Shown: positions 19,206-29,860, counted from the stretch's first letter. The stretch: DNA of 64,000 nucleotides from Reticulitermes speratus (GCA_021186555.1 JAJKFL010000124.1:32501-96500); one strand, 5' to 3'. Numbers and translations are program-made. Notes: generated by a model from the sequence alone, not told the origin.

Positions 19206-19352
19206 TCTGTTAGAGGCTGAGTGGACCTCAGGGCTACCGAAAGCGGAGAGGTCATTTGAAAATGTCCAAGGACCCTACCAGGAATCGAACCCGGAACCTC
19301 CCTATTGTGGCGCAATGCCTCAACCAATCGCGCCCCATTTCGATGCACCGTA
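19206..19352 (-). mobile_element. tRNA-derived SINE, third family
   Basis: On the minus strand a tRNA-like head (ttggttgaggcattg as A box, gggttcgattcctgg as a near-perfect B box) is followed by a body that ends in 'ctcagcctctaacag'. It is also present at 62,732-62,872. The fold is not that of a full tRNA, so I call it a SINE head rather than a tRNA gene. Confidence 0.7.
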
Positions 19353-19499
19353 CTTTCGAAAACTCATTTCAGCTTACTATAACTTTAAAACCCTCCAACC
19401 TGGTCAGTACAACGGAATTTAAACCTCTGCGTCATTGAACGGTTGAACCAACAACAGAAAAACATTTAGTCTTGAAGTAAGATAAGGAATTGGATTCAT

Positions 19500-19735
19500 C
19501 TGGCATAGTTAGGTACAAAGGATATTGCAAAAAGGCGACCAGCTGAGGCTGTTGTCTTCTCAAGCAGAACTCTGTGATTGATGTGGCTCAGGATAGGGAC
19601 AGGTGGCGGGCTGTTGTAAATGCGGTAATGAACCTTCAGGTTCCATAAAACGCGGGGGAATTTCTTGACTAGCTGACGACCTGTTAGCTTCTCAAGGACT
19701 CTGCTCCATGGAGTTAGTTTAGTAGAACTCTGTGC
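19500..19735 (+). mobile_element. LINE 3' terminal fragment
   Basis: The block 'gggacaggtggcgggctgtt' ... 'tcctt/ctcaaggactctgctccatgg' is the same 3' untranslated sequence, in opposite orientation, as the end of the LINE fragment at 58,613-59,025. It is a 5'-truncated relic, also present at 63,030-63,262. Confidence 0.65.
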
Positions 19736-20115
19736 CATGGTTTTATCTCAGCAGAAGTCAGGACTCACGTGACCACAAGCAGCTACGGCCCATCGATCTG
19801 GCGATGTCGGCTGTGTGGGCCATACAGAGCTAATTCAGACTGAGGCATGTAAATGCTAACACTTGCTTCGTTAACCAGAGAGCAGTGTGGGCTTCAACAG
19901 ACCGCTGGTTCGCCTGCAGTAATACCCTATTCAGAACTGTACAAGCGGAGGTCCGTGAATCGAATTCCACTGCCTTTCATGTGGATGAACGAAACTCTCT
20001 GACATGAAAAGCGAAAAACCGCGTTGCGTATCCATTTAGTGTAGAAAGGATACACGTATAAAATGTACACAGTTACAAGCCTGTGATTATAAAACAATGT
20101 ATGATTTAACAATAC

Positions 20116-20236
20116 AAAAACCGCGTCATGGCTCAGGCGGTTAGTGGCCGGTCTCTCACTTGGACGGCCCGTGTTCCAAACCAGGTCAATCGATGTTGGA
20201 TTTGTGGTGGACACAACGGCACTTGGACAGACTTTT
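20116..20236 (+). mobile_element. SINE head interrupted by a Helentron-like insertion
   Basis: A tRNA-like head 'ggctcaggcggttagtgg' with a 'gtgttccaaaccagg' B-box-like segment opens a SINE whose remainder resumes at 21,544. The uninterrupted version is at 63,690-63,890, which gives the empty site of the insertion. Confidence 0.7.
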
Positions 20237-20756
20237 GGACGGAAAACGTCTTACATCGCGGGTCCGGTATGGGGGGAATCTATGCGAAAGTCGATGTTAC
20301 GATTTTGTGTATACCACACAAATCGTAATGACTTTAAAACTATAACGCATATCCAAATAAGCAATACACGGTTTAAAAGAGCAAGGATGAAAGAATGTTA
20401 CGCGACATTAACCTTGAGCGCGTGACGTCACTCGCCGCCACAAGATGGTCGCCAAGTTGGAGTGGAAAATTACCGTTCGCCGTACGGCAAAATTAGTATA
20501 GCTCGGGAACGCGTATGCGTAGGACGTTGTGTTAGGTGTCGTTTAACAGAGCTCGACGAGTACTATAAAATACAACACTAATAGTGACAATAGTGAAAGA
20601 ACTTGAAAAAATATACAGTGAGAAAATTGTTGAACTTGGACAAATTTTCCCTAAACTTTCAGAAATTTCGAAATATCTTGAAAACAAGAAGGTAAATGCC
20701 TATCGTAAACGCTTACAAAGTGAAAGAAGAATAAATGAGGAATCCAAAAACGCCCT

Positions 20757-21051
20757 ATGACAGCAGCAGAACGAATGCGGAGGATGAGGCAGCGTCGACA
20801 AGTTGAGGCGAGCACCAGTCGCGCGGACGCCGCACCGCCTGGCAAGAAGAAGCGTAGTGGACTCTACGGTGGCACGGCAGTCTTCAAGAATCAGAAAACG
20901 TGCAGGGCTCATGTCGCAAGACCCGTTCCACGACGGCCGATACCCAAGTGTTCTGGATTCAATTGTCTACAGAATGTTCATGTCGGCGAAGGCGTACTAG
21001 TGGAAGTTGAGATGCCCAACCAATTCAAATTCGTTCCAGTGTCAGTCTAAT
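20757..21051 (+). pseudogene. Helentron ORF fragment, unknown N-terminal part
   Basis: An open frame starts MTAAERMRRMRQRR and is rich in Arg and Lys. At about 20,910-20,990 the more natural reading moves to a neighbouring frame (DPFHDGRYPSVLDSIVYRMF), then back to GEGVLVEVEMPNQFKFVPV, so I infer one frameshift each way. I do not recognise a defined domain. It is the truncated coding part of the mobile element, upstream of the endonuclease-like segment. Confidence 0.45.
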
Positions 21052-21060
21052 ATTCATCCA

Positions 21061-21414
21061 CAGACACCACTCAACTACATCGAGATGTCTCTCTTTCATC
21101 TAATGCTTTACTACACAGAGCATGTCAGAACAATCGTTAGCGACTGGCCCTGCGATCCCAACACACCGCTTCTGCTCACCGGGGACTTTAACATTGAGGC
21201 GTCGAGCGATCGTCTGAAACAGTTTCTGAACGACAAGTTCAGATTGGTGTTGGCCACGGATCCAACTGACTTCACAACTTTAAAGAATACCACGATAGAC
21301 TTAACGTTCTCTAGAGATATGAGTGTGGCATGCAAGTCTTACATATCGTACTACTCGTACCATTGTCCTGTCTTCAACAAAATTTTACAAATTAGTCAGC
21401 ATTGTCAGAAATAA
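21061..21414 (+). pseudogene. Endonuclease/exonuclease/phosphatase-like fragment
   Basis: The frame reads TPLLLTGDFNIEASS, then TTIDLTFSRDMSV and YYSYHCPVFNKI before a stop at 21,412-21,414. GDFN is a signature of the endonuclease-exonuclease-phosphatase fold and the late His (SYHCPV) sits where the catalytic SDH motif is usually found. Only the C-terminal half of such a domain is present. Helentrons are known to carry an endonuclease of this type, which fits the terminal structure around it. It is a relic, not a host nuclease gene. Confidence 0.6.
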
Positions 21415-21514
21415 ATAAAATAAAAGCAAGTTCCTTGCGCTCATTTCTTTCTTACCAACCCTACAAAACACCCCGCCCCGCCTGGGTAAGACGTTTTCCG
21501 CCAAAAACCTCAGC

Positions 21515-21535
21515 GGTAGTGACTCCGACACTACC
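21515..21535 (+). terminator. 3' terminal hairpin of the Helentron-like element
   Basis: GGTAGTG, a 7-base loop and CACTACC form a perfect stem 8 bp before the inferred end of the element. Helitron-type elements use such a hairpin as a transposition stop signal. It is not a transcription terminator. Confidence 0.6.
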
Positions 21536-21821
21536 TACCCCGATTTTTTCTCCAAGTATTTCGGTTTTCCTGTGTCATTATCACTCTACGGACGTTACAT
21601 GCTCCTCTTCTTAACACTGTTATTATTAGGTCAAGCGGGCGAAGTCTGGGAGCCTTCAAAGCAATGCCCTTTCGGATACTGGGGATCGCTGGACGGAAGG
21701 GCACTTTCACATTGCTTTTACGCTTCAAAGAACTGTATGTCATGCTGTGTTAGTAAAAAACCAATCAAACAGCAGCAGTCAAATACAACTCTGATATCAG
21801 GCTTCCGCCGCGATGTTGATG

Positions 21822-21893
21822 AGATCTGCGCTCTTCTGGGATGTTATGCGGCGTCGTGTGGTAATTGGTAATATCCCAGAAGAGTGCAGATCT
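21822..21893. repeat. 21-bp inverted repeat, 30-nt loop
   Basis: AGATCTGCGCTCTTCTGGGAT at 21,822-21,842 is answered by its reverse complement with one mismatch at 21,873-21,893. The left arm lies in a short frame reading ISGFRRDVDEICALLGCY, which I think is a dispersed repeat but cannot name. The hairpin looks like a local snap-back copy. Confidence 0.6.
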
Positions 21894-21899
21894 AAAACA

Positions 21900-23110
21900 C
21901 AACTGTAATCAGAATTTTCTACACGTTTCAATACTTGGATAATTGACAAGTTCGTCACACATATCAGCAGCTCTTGGTTGTACTTCAACAACATATTGAT
22001 AGCTGAAGGTAAGCACAGCGGTCCTTTAACGGTTTTGTTGAGTATGAGCGAGGTTTGTGAAAACTGGCTCACAGTCAGTTTAATGAAGGGAATAAATATT
22101 CTTTACGCGTAATTTTCATACATATTGATCGATTTGGGTGAAATTCGGTATATAAGCTCTTCCTATAATAACGTTCAGTATTGATGATTTTCATGAAAAT
22201 AGGTGCAGTGAAAGACATGCTTTATTTAGGGGCGTAAATTAAATTTTGTCCCTTTTTTATACATTTTACGTCCGATTTGGACAAAATTCTGTGAAGGGTA
22301 TGATCAGAAAAATTTATTAGTGACCACAAGAGTTTCGTGAAATGGACGCAGTCTAAGCCGTACCTTACGTAAGGGCATAAATGGATTTACACTCATAGTT
22401 TAAACATATACTTTTTTGACTTGGGTGTTGTCACTACAAAACTCTGCATACAGCGCTGTTGAGCCTTTGTGAGATTCGTAAAAATCAGTGAAATGAAAAA
22501 ACCACAATATACTTGTGGCGTCTATGAAATTACGTATATAACTCTACTGTAATGCATATGCCAATTTGGAAGTAAACAATGCCTTGGTAATTCCTGTGTA
22601 CTAGGTAACGGAGTACAGCATCTGCAGTATTGTCATGTATACTGTATAGGCATAAAATCGAAGTGGGTCTCCTAAGTTTATAGTGAATTTTTTCCCCAAA
22701 GCGAGTCGTTAATTGAGAAGAAGCTAGTAGGTAAAGATTGCATGTAGAAGTGTATTAAAAATGTCTGGGAAGTGGCTTTAAAGCTTCCACAAGCAGACTG
22801 CTGCAGTAATAAGTGACCACTTTCACTGTAAGATTTACTTACCTTTTCTCCAACCAATAAAATCCAGTACAAAGTGAGAATACTTCAGTGGCATACATCA
22901 TAATATGAGCTAAAATTCAAGATATATAATGACCATAACTCTGTTATGCATCCAACTACACTCGGTACACATCATTAACAAAATGTAAAGATAGCCATGA
23001 GTGATGAATATGCAAAAAATTAGCACAAAAAAGCTGAGAAATATATTCACCTGGGTACACTGAGTACAGACACAAATCCAAGTAATTTCCGAATGATAAG
23101 TGAACATAAA
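21900..23110. other. No gene seen
   Basis: AT-rich single-copy sequence. Only short chance frames were found, and no splice-consistent exon, tRNA or recognisable repeat. Confidence 0.6.
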
Positions 23111-23117
23111 AAAACAG

Positions 23118-23385
23118 TACAAAGTAAAGATAACACCCACACATGTCATGAAGGCATAAAGAAGAACTGGAGATATAGCTCCATTTGTTCTTAACCATCG
23201 CACTAGATGGAGGTAAGTGGTCAATTTCACATCCTGGCCACTTTACTAACATAGAAAGAGTGCCAGTACACACTGAATATGAGGCTGTATGTGTTTTGGA
23301 GAAAATAACTTGCCCTTGCTGAGATTCGAACACTGGATCATCCAGCTGAGAGTCTACTCACTACACTATGTTATCCTACATCCAG
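23118..23385 (-). mobile_element. tRNA-derived SINE, reverse orientation
   Basis: On the minus strand the head reads 'catagtgtagtgagtagact' (A-box-like), then 'gtgttcgaatctcagcaagg' (B box), followed by the shared SINE body. The reverse of 'ctagatggaggtaagtggtc' marks its 3' half. No target duplication is obvious, so it is older than the SINE at 57,201. Confidence 0.65.
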
Positions 23386-23579
23386 TTTGTGTAACATTTC
23401 CAATAAAGCTTCGGAGCATTACCACTGAAGAAATTGTTACTTCTTTTTTTCTTGCTCCATTTATCTTTAAACATCACAAAACAAGCATATCAATGCCCAG
23501 AAATGAAAATGACACGTAACATATTCATAACATTTCGCTACTCAGATAAATAATAATAAAAAAAAAACCGTCACACTGT

Positions 23580-23710
23580 ATGTCATCATTAACTGGGGTG
23601 CACAAATCCCGGGCACCAGGTCATCATGGCGATTAAAATTTTGACTAATATCTGTGGAACTCATTCCACGTCACCCTTCTGGCAACTAGAATTTTCAGGC
23701 AGCTCCTATA
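23580..23710 (+). repeat. Dispersed repeat (gtgcac...ggcaactag family)
   Basis: The order 'ggggtgcac', 'caccaggtca', 'ggaactcattcc', 'ttctggcaactag' is shared with 52,995-53,165 and, inverted, with 39,940-40,065. The sequence has no open frame and no ends that I can define. Confidence 0.5.
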
Positions 23711-24067
23711 TTTAATGAAAATCTCTGCACCTCTGGTAATTATCCAGATATATCAACATCCAGATAACCAACATGCACAATTTTATTCAACATTTGTGCT
23801 CTCAAGCTTAACTCCTTATGCAGACTAAATTATTGAGCACACTTTGATGTAACATATCAACTACTGATCATATACTCTGCATGCACCAAATACCTGAAAA
23901 TATGGAAATACAATAGGACTATATATCAAACTCTGTACACACTTCAAGAAATCTTATGATGCAGTCAGAAATAAGATTTCGTACATTTCCATGTAGCTTC
24001 ATGTACCTAGAAAGCAGTTAGGTTAATCAATATGTTTAAATGAAACCAACAGTAGAGTCCAGATAGA
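23711..24067. other. No feature seen; 3' flank of the zinc-finger gene
   Basis: AT-rich sequence downstream of the minus-strand zinc-finger exon. I did not identify a convincing polyadenylation region. Confidence 0.4.
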
Positions 24068-24186
24068 TGTTTACACTTTATAGTTTATTCCTCGGCGTTG
24101 ATGTAGTACCAGGTAACTCTGACATCTGAACATCTTACCACATGCATTACATGAAAATGGATGCTCACCACTGTGTATGCATTGTC
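24068..24186 (-). pseudogene. Out-of-frame extra zinc finger after the stop
   Basis: Immediately 3' of the stop in the zinc-finger exon, another frame continues the array: a linker [16 protein letters not shown] and SYLVLHQRR, ending in a stop. Relative to the 84-bp repeat the junction lacks 4 bases (one frame-breaking base and one codon). The second zinc-binding His of this finger is replaced by Arg. Either the gene lost its last finger by a 1-bp deletion or the base is a consensus error. Confidence 0.6.
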
Positions 24187-25290
24187 TTATCGGCTACTCT
24201 GTTGGCTGAATGCCTTATTACACACATTACAGGAATATGGATGCTCACCACTGTGTATGCGTTGATGTCTTATCAGGTCACTCTGTTGGCTGAATGCCTT
24301 ATTACACACATTACAGGAATATGGATGCTCACCACTGTGTATGCGTTGATGTCTTATCAGGTCACTCTGTTGGCTGAATGCCTTATTACACACATTACAG
24401 GAATATGGACGCTCACCACTGTGTATGCGTTGATGTCTTATCAGGTCACTCTGTTGGCTGAATGCCTTATTACACACATTACAGGAATATGGACGCTCAC
24501 CACTGTGTATACGTTGATGTGCTATCAGGTGACCCTTTCGGCTGAATGCCTTATTACACACATTACAGGAATATGGACGCTCACCACTGTGTATGCGTTG
24601 ATGTCTTATCAGGATACTCCGAACAGTGAATGCCTTATTACACACATCACAGGAATATGGATGCTCACCACTGTGTATGCGTTGATGTCTTATCAGGCTA
24701 CTCCGATCAGTGAATGCCTTATTACACACATCACAGGAATATGGATGCTCACCACTGTGTATGCGTTGATGTGCTATCAGGTTACTCTGTTGGCTGAATG
24801 CCTTATTACACACATTACAGGAATATGGACGCTCACCACTGTGTATGCGTTGATGTGCTATCAGGTTACTCTGTTGGCTGAATGCCTTATGACACACATT
24901 ACAGGAATATGGATGCTCACCACTGTGTATGCGTTGATGTGCTATCAGGTTACTCTGTTTGCTGAATGCCTTATTACACACATTACAGGAATATGGACGC
25001 TCACCACTGTGTATGCGTTGATGTGCTATCAGGTTACTCTGTTGGCTGAATGCCTTATTACACACATCACAGGAATATGGATGCTCACCACTGTGTATGT
25101 GTTGATGTCTTGTCAGGCTACTCTGTTGGCTGAATGCCTTATTACACACATTACAGGAATATGGACGCTCACCACTGTGTATGCGTTGATGTCTTATCAG
25201 GCTACTCCGATCAGTGAATGCCTTATTACTCACATTACAGGAATATGGATGCTCACCACTATGTGTGCACAGTTGTTCATTCTGAGTAAC
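24187..25290 (-). CDS. C2H2 zinc-finger exon, 12 fingers plus a truncated one
   Basis: The exon opens after the acceptor ttgtaccag and continues the frame of the 26,095-27,021 exon (both junctions in phase 0, reading EPQ then VTQNEQ). It encodes 28-residue repeats of the form SGE(R/H)PYSC-x2-C-x12-H-x3-H. The first finger has Ser in place of its second Cys (CNVS). Fingers 2-12 keep all four ligands and the 13th ends at a stop after FSQQSSR. Helix positions fall into few types (QQSDLIR, QQSNLIA, DRSSLIR, RKGHLIA), showing recent amplification of an 84-bp unit. The product is expected to be a nuclear DNA-binding transcription factor. Target and partners cannot be told. I see no KRAB, ZAD or BTB domain in the window. 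Confidence 0.88.
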   Translation of the reverse strand, partial: VTQNEQLCTHSGEHPYSCNVSNKAFTDRSSLIRHQRIHSGERPYSCNVCNKAFSQQSSLTRHQHIHSGEHPYSCDVCNKAFSQQSNLIAHQRIHSGERPYSCNVCNKAFSKQSNLIAHQRIHSGEHPYSCNVCHKAFSQQSNLIAHQRIHSGERPYSCNVCNKAFSQQSNLIAHQRIHSGEHPYSCDVCNKAFTDRSSLIRHQRIHSGEHPYSCDVCNKAFTVRSILIRHQRIHSGERPYSCNVCNKAFSRKGHLIAHQRIHSGERPYSCNVCNKAFSQQSDLIRHQRIHSGERPYSCNVCNKAFSQQSDLIRHQRIHSGEHPYSCNVCNKAFSQQSDLIRHQRIHSGEHPYSCNVCNKAFSQQSSR

Positions 25291-26094
25291 CTGGTACAAA
25301 ACATAAAGGACAAATATTGAGATATATCCTAATACGCAGAATTACTTTTAAAGCAAGGTATAAGTTAAATAAACAATTATTATATTTAAGGAACTGTGTT
25401 CCTTACCAAACTGCATTACATGACTAGCAATTTAGTGCACAGTCTGGTCTCCAAATAAAAGCCCCATATACCTACATAACACACTTAGTACAGAGAGGTG
25501 TATGAAATTAATACTGGAACCATGTTCGAAGAATTGAACAAATTCAAAATTTAAAATATGTTTAAACAAGGCAATACACCAGCACACAGCTGTCAATTTT
25601 GTTTCCACACACAGCTCTGTATGGAAGGATTATATGTACATACTCTTACCACGGCTGAGGTCTGCAAATTTTCCAAAAATCTACAACCAATCCCAAAAAT
25701 CTAAGTGTACCTCAAATACGCCATTAACGAGATTTGGCAGAAGTATGTGCAAAACAATTAAAATGTTAATTTTTGTCACTCTATGTCAAATAACTGGTTG
25801 ATCCTTAGTTTGGATACTCACACAAGAGACGGTATATTGAACACTTGGAGAGAGACGTTTATGGTCTAGCATTGTTATCAACACTGTCCAGTGTATTTAA
25901 GTTAATTTATCTGAGTTTCAAGTGTGGCCAGTTGAAATGAATCAATTTTCTCTCTTTCTCTCACCATTCACAACAGAAATGTGATCTCACACAAAACAAC
26001 CACCCACCCACTGAATTGGCAAAGAAATGACGTGTGCCTATGCGCGTGCACACACACACACACACACACACACACAACACTGATTCAGTTTTAC
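25291..26094 (-). other. Intron of the zinc-finger gene, with a (CA)n tract
   Basis: Bounded on the minus strand by donor gtaaaactg (26,094) and acceptor ttgtaccag (25,291). It contains a CA microsatellite at ~26,047-26,076 and no other recognisable element. Confidence 0.7.
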
Positions 26095-27021
26095 CTGAGG
26101 TTCTGTCCTTATGTCTGGAAATATCATGGGCTGAGGAACATTTTCCACCTTTACATCTGTGCCTTCTACAATTTTTATCGTGACAACTTCATGGGAATTA
26201 TCAGATGATGTCAGACATGTCTTGGTACAAGAACCAAGTTCATCTATGTCTTCTTCAACCTTAATATTGACTTCATGTGTATCATCAGATGATGTCAGAC
26301 ATGTCTCAGAGCGTGAACCAAATTCATCTATGTCTTCTTCAACTTTCATATTGACAACTTCATGCGTATCATCAGATGATGTCAGACATGTCTCAGAGCG
26401 TGAACCAAATTCATCTATGTCTTCTTCAAACTTCATTTTGACAACTTCATGCGTATCATCAGGTGATGTCAGACATGTCTCAGAGCGTGAACCAAATTCA
26501 TCTGTGTCTTCTTCAACCTTCATATTGACAACTTTGTGCGCATCATATGATGATGTCAGACATGTCTCAGTACACCAACCAAATTCATCTGTGTCTTCTT
26601 CAAGCTTCATCATATTGACAATTTTGTGCGTATCATCAGATGATGTCAGACATGTCTCAGTATACAAACCAAATTCATCTGTGTCTTCTTCAACCTTCAT
26701 ACCGACAACTTCATGCGCATCATCACATGAACCAAATTCATCTGTGTCTTCTTCAACCTTCATATTGACAACTTTGTGCATATCATCAGATGATGATGTC
26801 AGACATGTCTCAGTACACCAACCAAATTCATCTGTGTCTTCTTCAACTTTCATATTGACAACTTTGTGTGTATCATCAGATGATGTCAAACATGTCTCAG
26901 TGCATGAACCAAATTCATCTGCGTCTTCCCCAACCTTCATATTGACAACTTTGACACCAGATGATGTCGGACATGTCTCGGTACAGGCACCACGTTTAAC
27001 TTTCACTAAATCCGTGCAGTC
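26095..27021 (-). CDS. Acidic tandem-repeat exon of the zinc-finger gene
   Basis: A 927-bp exon (309 codons, phase 0 at both ends) between acceptor ggttttacag and donor gtaaaac. It encodes about ten copies of a ~29-residue unit such as VVNMKVEEDTDEFG followed by SCTETCLTSSDDTHE. Every unit carries a (M/I)-K-(V/L/F)-E-E core that fits the SUMO consensus (hydrophobic-Lys-x-Glu) with acidic residues downstream, plus a Cys-containing Ser/Thr-rich spacer. Insect zinc-finger proteins often have one or a few such KxE motifs N-terminal to the fingers; the tandem expansion is unusual. I infer a regulatory or SUMO-modified N-terminal region. The first coding exon is not identified. The reverse strand is also open, a by-product of the repeat. 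Confidence 0.8.
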
Positions 27022-28009
27022 CTGTAAAACCAAACACATTTAAATTCATGGGGTTTGCTATCTCAAAATATGAAATATGGCACTCTGTGGCAAACATTCA
27101 GCTCTGCATCAAAGTGAAAACAGCTCATTTTTGCAAGTTTAATTCATTACAACATTCAAAATCATTATTCAAGAAAGTCCCTGCCTTTTACAGAACCTGA
27201 AGATAGATTTCCATGCTCAGAGGAGCCCTGTACTAATTCCTATCATGAGCCATACATCCAGTCCACACTTTCCACCTGATCTCCTTAATATTGATTTTAA
27301 TAATGAAATTAGGAAATTGGAATGTACTGCTTATCTCTCATATAAGTTAGATCAGCTGTACATATCGTCATCCTTCAAACTATCATTCTAAAGACAATTC
27401 CTTAGAATAAGTACAACCACCCTTATACATACAAATCAATGGAAAATATTACCAGTACCTGCCTACAAAACATTTAGTTTCTTTGGCTATGAAAATACTC
27501 TGAATAACATGACGTTATCTTCTATGCACAAAGGCACACAGAACTCACCATACTTCTTCTGAAAGCAGAAATCTCTCCTCAACCCAGTTTAATTACTGGG
27601 CACCGTGCAACCTTAGAACTTCTTCAGCACACACAATGGTTTTTGTGCTGCGAAAGAAGGCATACAATAATTCTAGTGATATAACTTCCAACGATTTTAT
27701 ATGATGTATCTAAAATGGAATAATTACTCAGGTCCTGAAAGAAATCATATTTTTTATGCCACTTAAACATATCAAATGTTATGAAAAAAAGTTATATTTC
27801 TCACATGCAACATGAAATAAACAGCACATTACAATATATCATAACTTCAATTATTTGACCAGAAACAATGAGTTCTCACATATGTGTAATAATTACAGTA
27901 AGATTTGCAAGTCTAACAGATGGAAGATTAAACATACATTGTTAAAACAAATGATCACTGACAGTGATGAGGTTCATACCTCAACAACCTACCTACTGAA
28001 ATGTCTACC
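27022..28009. other. Upstream intron or flank with a LINE scrap
   Basis: Lies 5' of the repeat exon on the minus strand. About 27,175-27,310 resembles the 3' part of the LINE seen at 58,613-59,025 (tttacagaacctgaaga, tcctatcatgagcc, atccagtcca). I could not find the missing first coding exon. Confidence 0.5.
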
Positions 28010-28350
28010 GCTTCAAATTTTTAACATGGCTACCACGTGAAATTTTCCTATTGGCTAGGACGGATCAGAACGTTTAGTACCACCGCACAACCTCCGGCCA
28101 TCACCTACCGCACTGCCATCTACCCTCATAGACTAAATTTACGTGGTAGAAACCTCGGCTGAATCCGTGTCTGTTCAATGGTAATTTTCTGCGCCAGCTG
28201 CCATTCACAGGTCACAGTCACTTCTGGGCCTTAATTATATTTTCAACTCACATTTACTGTGACGATCTGTTCTGGTTTGCAGCCTAACCCACACTGTTAC
28301 AAACCAATAAACTCAATTACTTATTTCCAAGTTGTTTTTAAACATGCAAC
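28010..28350. promoter_or_regulatory. CCAAT-containing promoter-like block, copy 1
   Basis: This block is similar along its length to 31,485-31,875. Shared pieces include 'atggcta', 'tttcctattggcta' (an inverted CCAAT box), 'accgcactgccatctaccct', 'tagactaaatttac', 'ttcaactcacattta' and 'aactcaattacttattt'. Being more GC-rich than the surroundings and upstream of a minus-strand zinc-finger gene, it may be its 5' region. In minus orientation a donor-like 'accacgtaaatt' lies inside. Direction and start site are inferred only. Confidence 0.45.
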
Positions 28351-29860
28351 AGAGATTAGCTTGGGAGGGAGCAGCAATATGTGCCACTGACTGACTGCTT
28401 ATTTTAAAACGTTTACAGAAGCTTAATAGTGCAAGAAGTTCAAGAATCCCGATTATAAAAAATTCAATTAAAACCAAAAATCCAGGTCTTATAATGCCTG
28501 ATCAATGAAATAAGAAAGCTTGCCCCAACTCTAATGATTTTTCTTCTGAAGATCATAAAATTATCCCTGTACACACCACACAGGCATACAGCAGAATAAA
28601 TTAAAGGAGTATCTCCACTCAATGTTAACCAACCCCCACTCTGGTGAAATAACCCCCAGGACCCAATACCCAATATATAGGCGGCTGGATGGATAAGACA
28701 GCTGGTCTCAACACTCTGGAGGAGAAAAATACTTTTATCCCTTCCAGAACCTTGTCCATCCCACAGCCGAGTGCGTATACCAACTACAGTCCCGTCCGCT
28801 GTAGACTCTTACAACTGGGCTGGTATTCAGTTAGTCACCACAGAACTATTACTCTCATATGGTCCAGACTGGGCAAATTTAAATTTAAACAGTATGACAG
28901 TAACTCAGATACTGTTCACTAAAATTATGTCTACACTATTTTTCCTCAGGTGTCCTATACACAAAAAAACTAGTTATTCCATGACACATCAACATCAAAT
29001 CTGAAGTTGCACTAATAGGAATTGCCCACATTATAGGGAATTAAATACATTTGTGGACACGCATAACACTTTCACCAGTAAATAGAAAAATAATAGCACA
29101 TTTAGTTCCATGTGTAATGCAACACAAGGACCTTGTAAAAATAAAATAAAAAAATTTCAAACATTAAGAATTAAAATATGTACAAGCATGTTGTTCCAAC
29201 CCACAGCATGGCTCAAAACGTACGTCAAACATGATTTAAAATAGTGTAGTGCAAAGAGAGAGAGAGAGAGACAGAGTGAGCAAGAGAGAAAGTATTACTC
29301 TTTACACTTGCATTCTGACACAAGCATTCAAATCCTAGATTTACAAACTACTTGCTTCATAAAAAGCTGTCCAATACCAACAACTTTACTACACCTACTT
29401 TTCCATTAAAATTTTTCATTACATCAATTAGTGGCTGTCCTTGCACACATGCGTTCACAGTCTTGTATTCACGAGAGACCTCCACCGATATGCAGAAAAT
29501 AATAATGGCATATGCTTACACAAGCAACATAAATGTACAGATAAAATTACTCAAACCCTCACTTCCTTCTACACATTTCTTCTTGAACAAGTTTTGAAGT
29601 GGTGATTATGTAACATGCTAACATAAACACAATACATGAGTTGTGAGGTTGTAACTTGATTTCTTGTACGATCACAACAATAAACCCCAACAGTAGAACA
29701 TGTCATCCTAGCCTTACACAGTTGCATTATATTGCTTGTCATATTGTCCATTCACGTGATCCTACGTTTACAACATGTAATTTATGTGCTAAGCATCAGG
29801 GATGCAGTACACTTGTCAAATTTCTAGAAAGAATTTCTCATTGAAAAACGAGTCTTTCTT
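28351..29860. other. No gene seen
   Basis: Contains a SINE-body scrap in reverse at ~28,575-28,680 and a GA microsatellite at ~29,254-29,272. No exon with convincing splice sites was found. Confidence 0.5.

Larger units (their letters stand above)
20237..21543 (+). mobile_element. Helentron-like (Helitron-type) element, ~1.3 kb
   Basis: This block is present only in the left copy; the right copy has a continuous SINE with a T run at the same point (~63,800). The left end GGACGGAAAACGTCTTAC (20,237-20,254) recurs inverted near the right end at 21,487-21,503, about 40 bp inside it, followed by a perfect 7-bp hairpin (21,515-21,535) close to the end. Asymmetric inverted repeats plus a 3' hairpin and insertion into a T run are features described for Helentrons and their non-autonomous derivatives. 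It carries a GDFN-type endonuclease relic but no helicase. Exact termini are ambiguous within the flanking T runs. Confidence 0.7.
5625..21900 (+). repeat. Left copy of a ~16-kb duplicated segment
   Basis: This segment runs collinear with 47,145-64,000. Anchors include 5,813 with 47,281 (tctagtaaacagctata), the MITEs, the R4-like fragment, the 51-bp minisatellite, the SINEs, MOCS3 exon 1 (17,492 with 61,021) and 21,735 with 63,988. The spacing changes from ~41.5 to ~43.5 to ~42.2 kb because of indels. Left of ~13.4 kb the copy is noisy. From ~16.4 kb it is clean and only a few percent different from its partner. It is either a tandem segmental duplication or two haplotypes joined by the assembler. 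The right end of the repeat is not visible because the window stops inside the partner. Confidence 0.9.

Noticed and set aside
22910..23333. 106- and 125-codon minus-strand frames with hydrophobic stretches
   Set aside because: They overlap a SINE and AT-rich sequence; the apparent membrane segments are compositional.
24200..25290. CRISPR-like regular repeats
   Set aside because: The 84-bp periodicity is coding (28 codons), with no unique spacers, in a eukaryotic gene.
24142..25320. 392-codon open frame on the + strand across the zinc-finger exon
   Set aside because: It is the antisense of an 84-bp in-phase repeat; the minus strand gives canonical C2H2 fingers and splice sites, the plus strand gives a hydrophobic repeat without known motifs.
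26159..27043. 294-codon + strand frame
   Set aside because: Mirror of the acidic repeat exon; open only because the repeated unit lacks stops on both strands.
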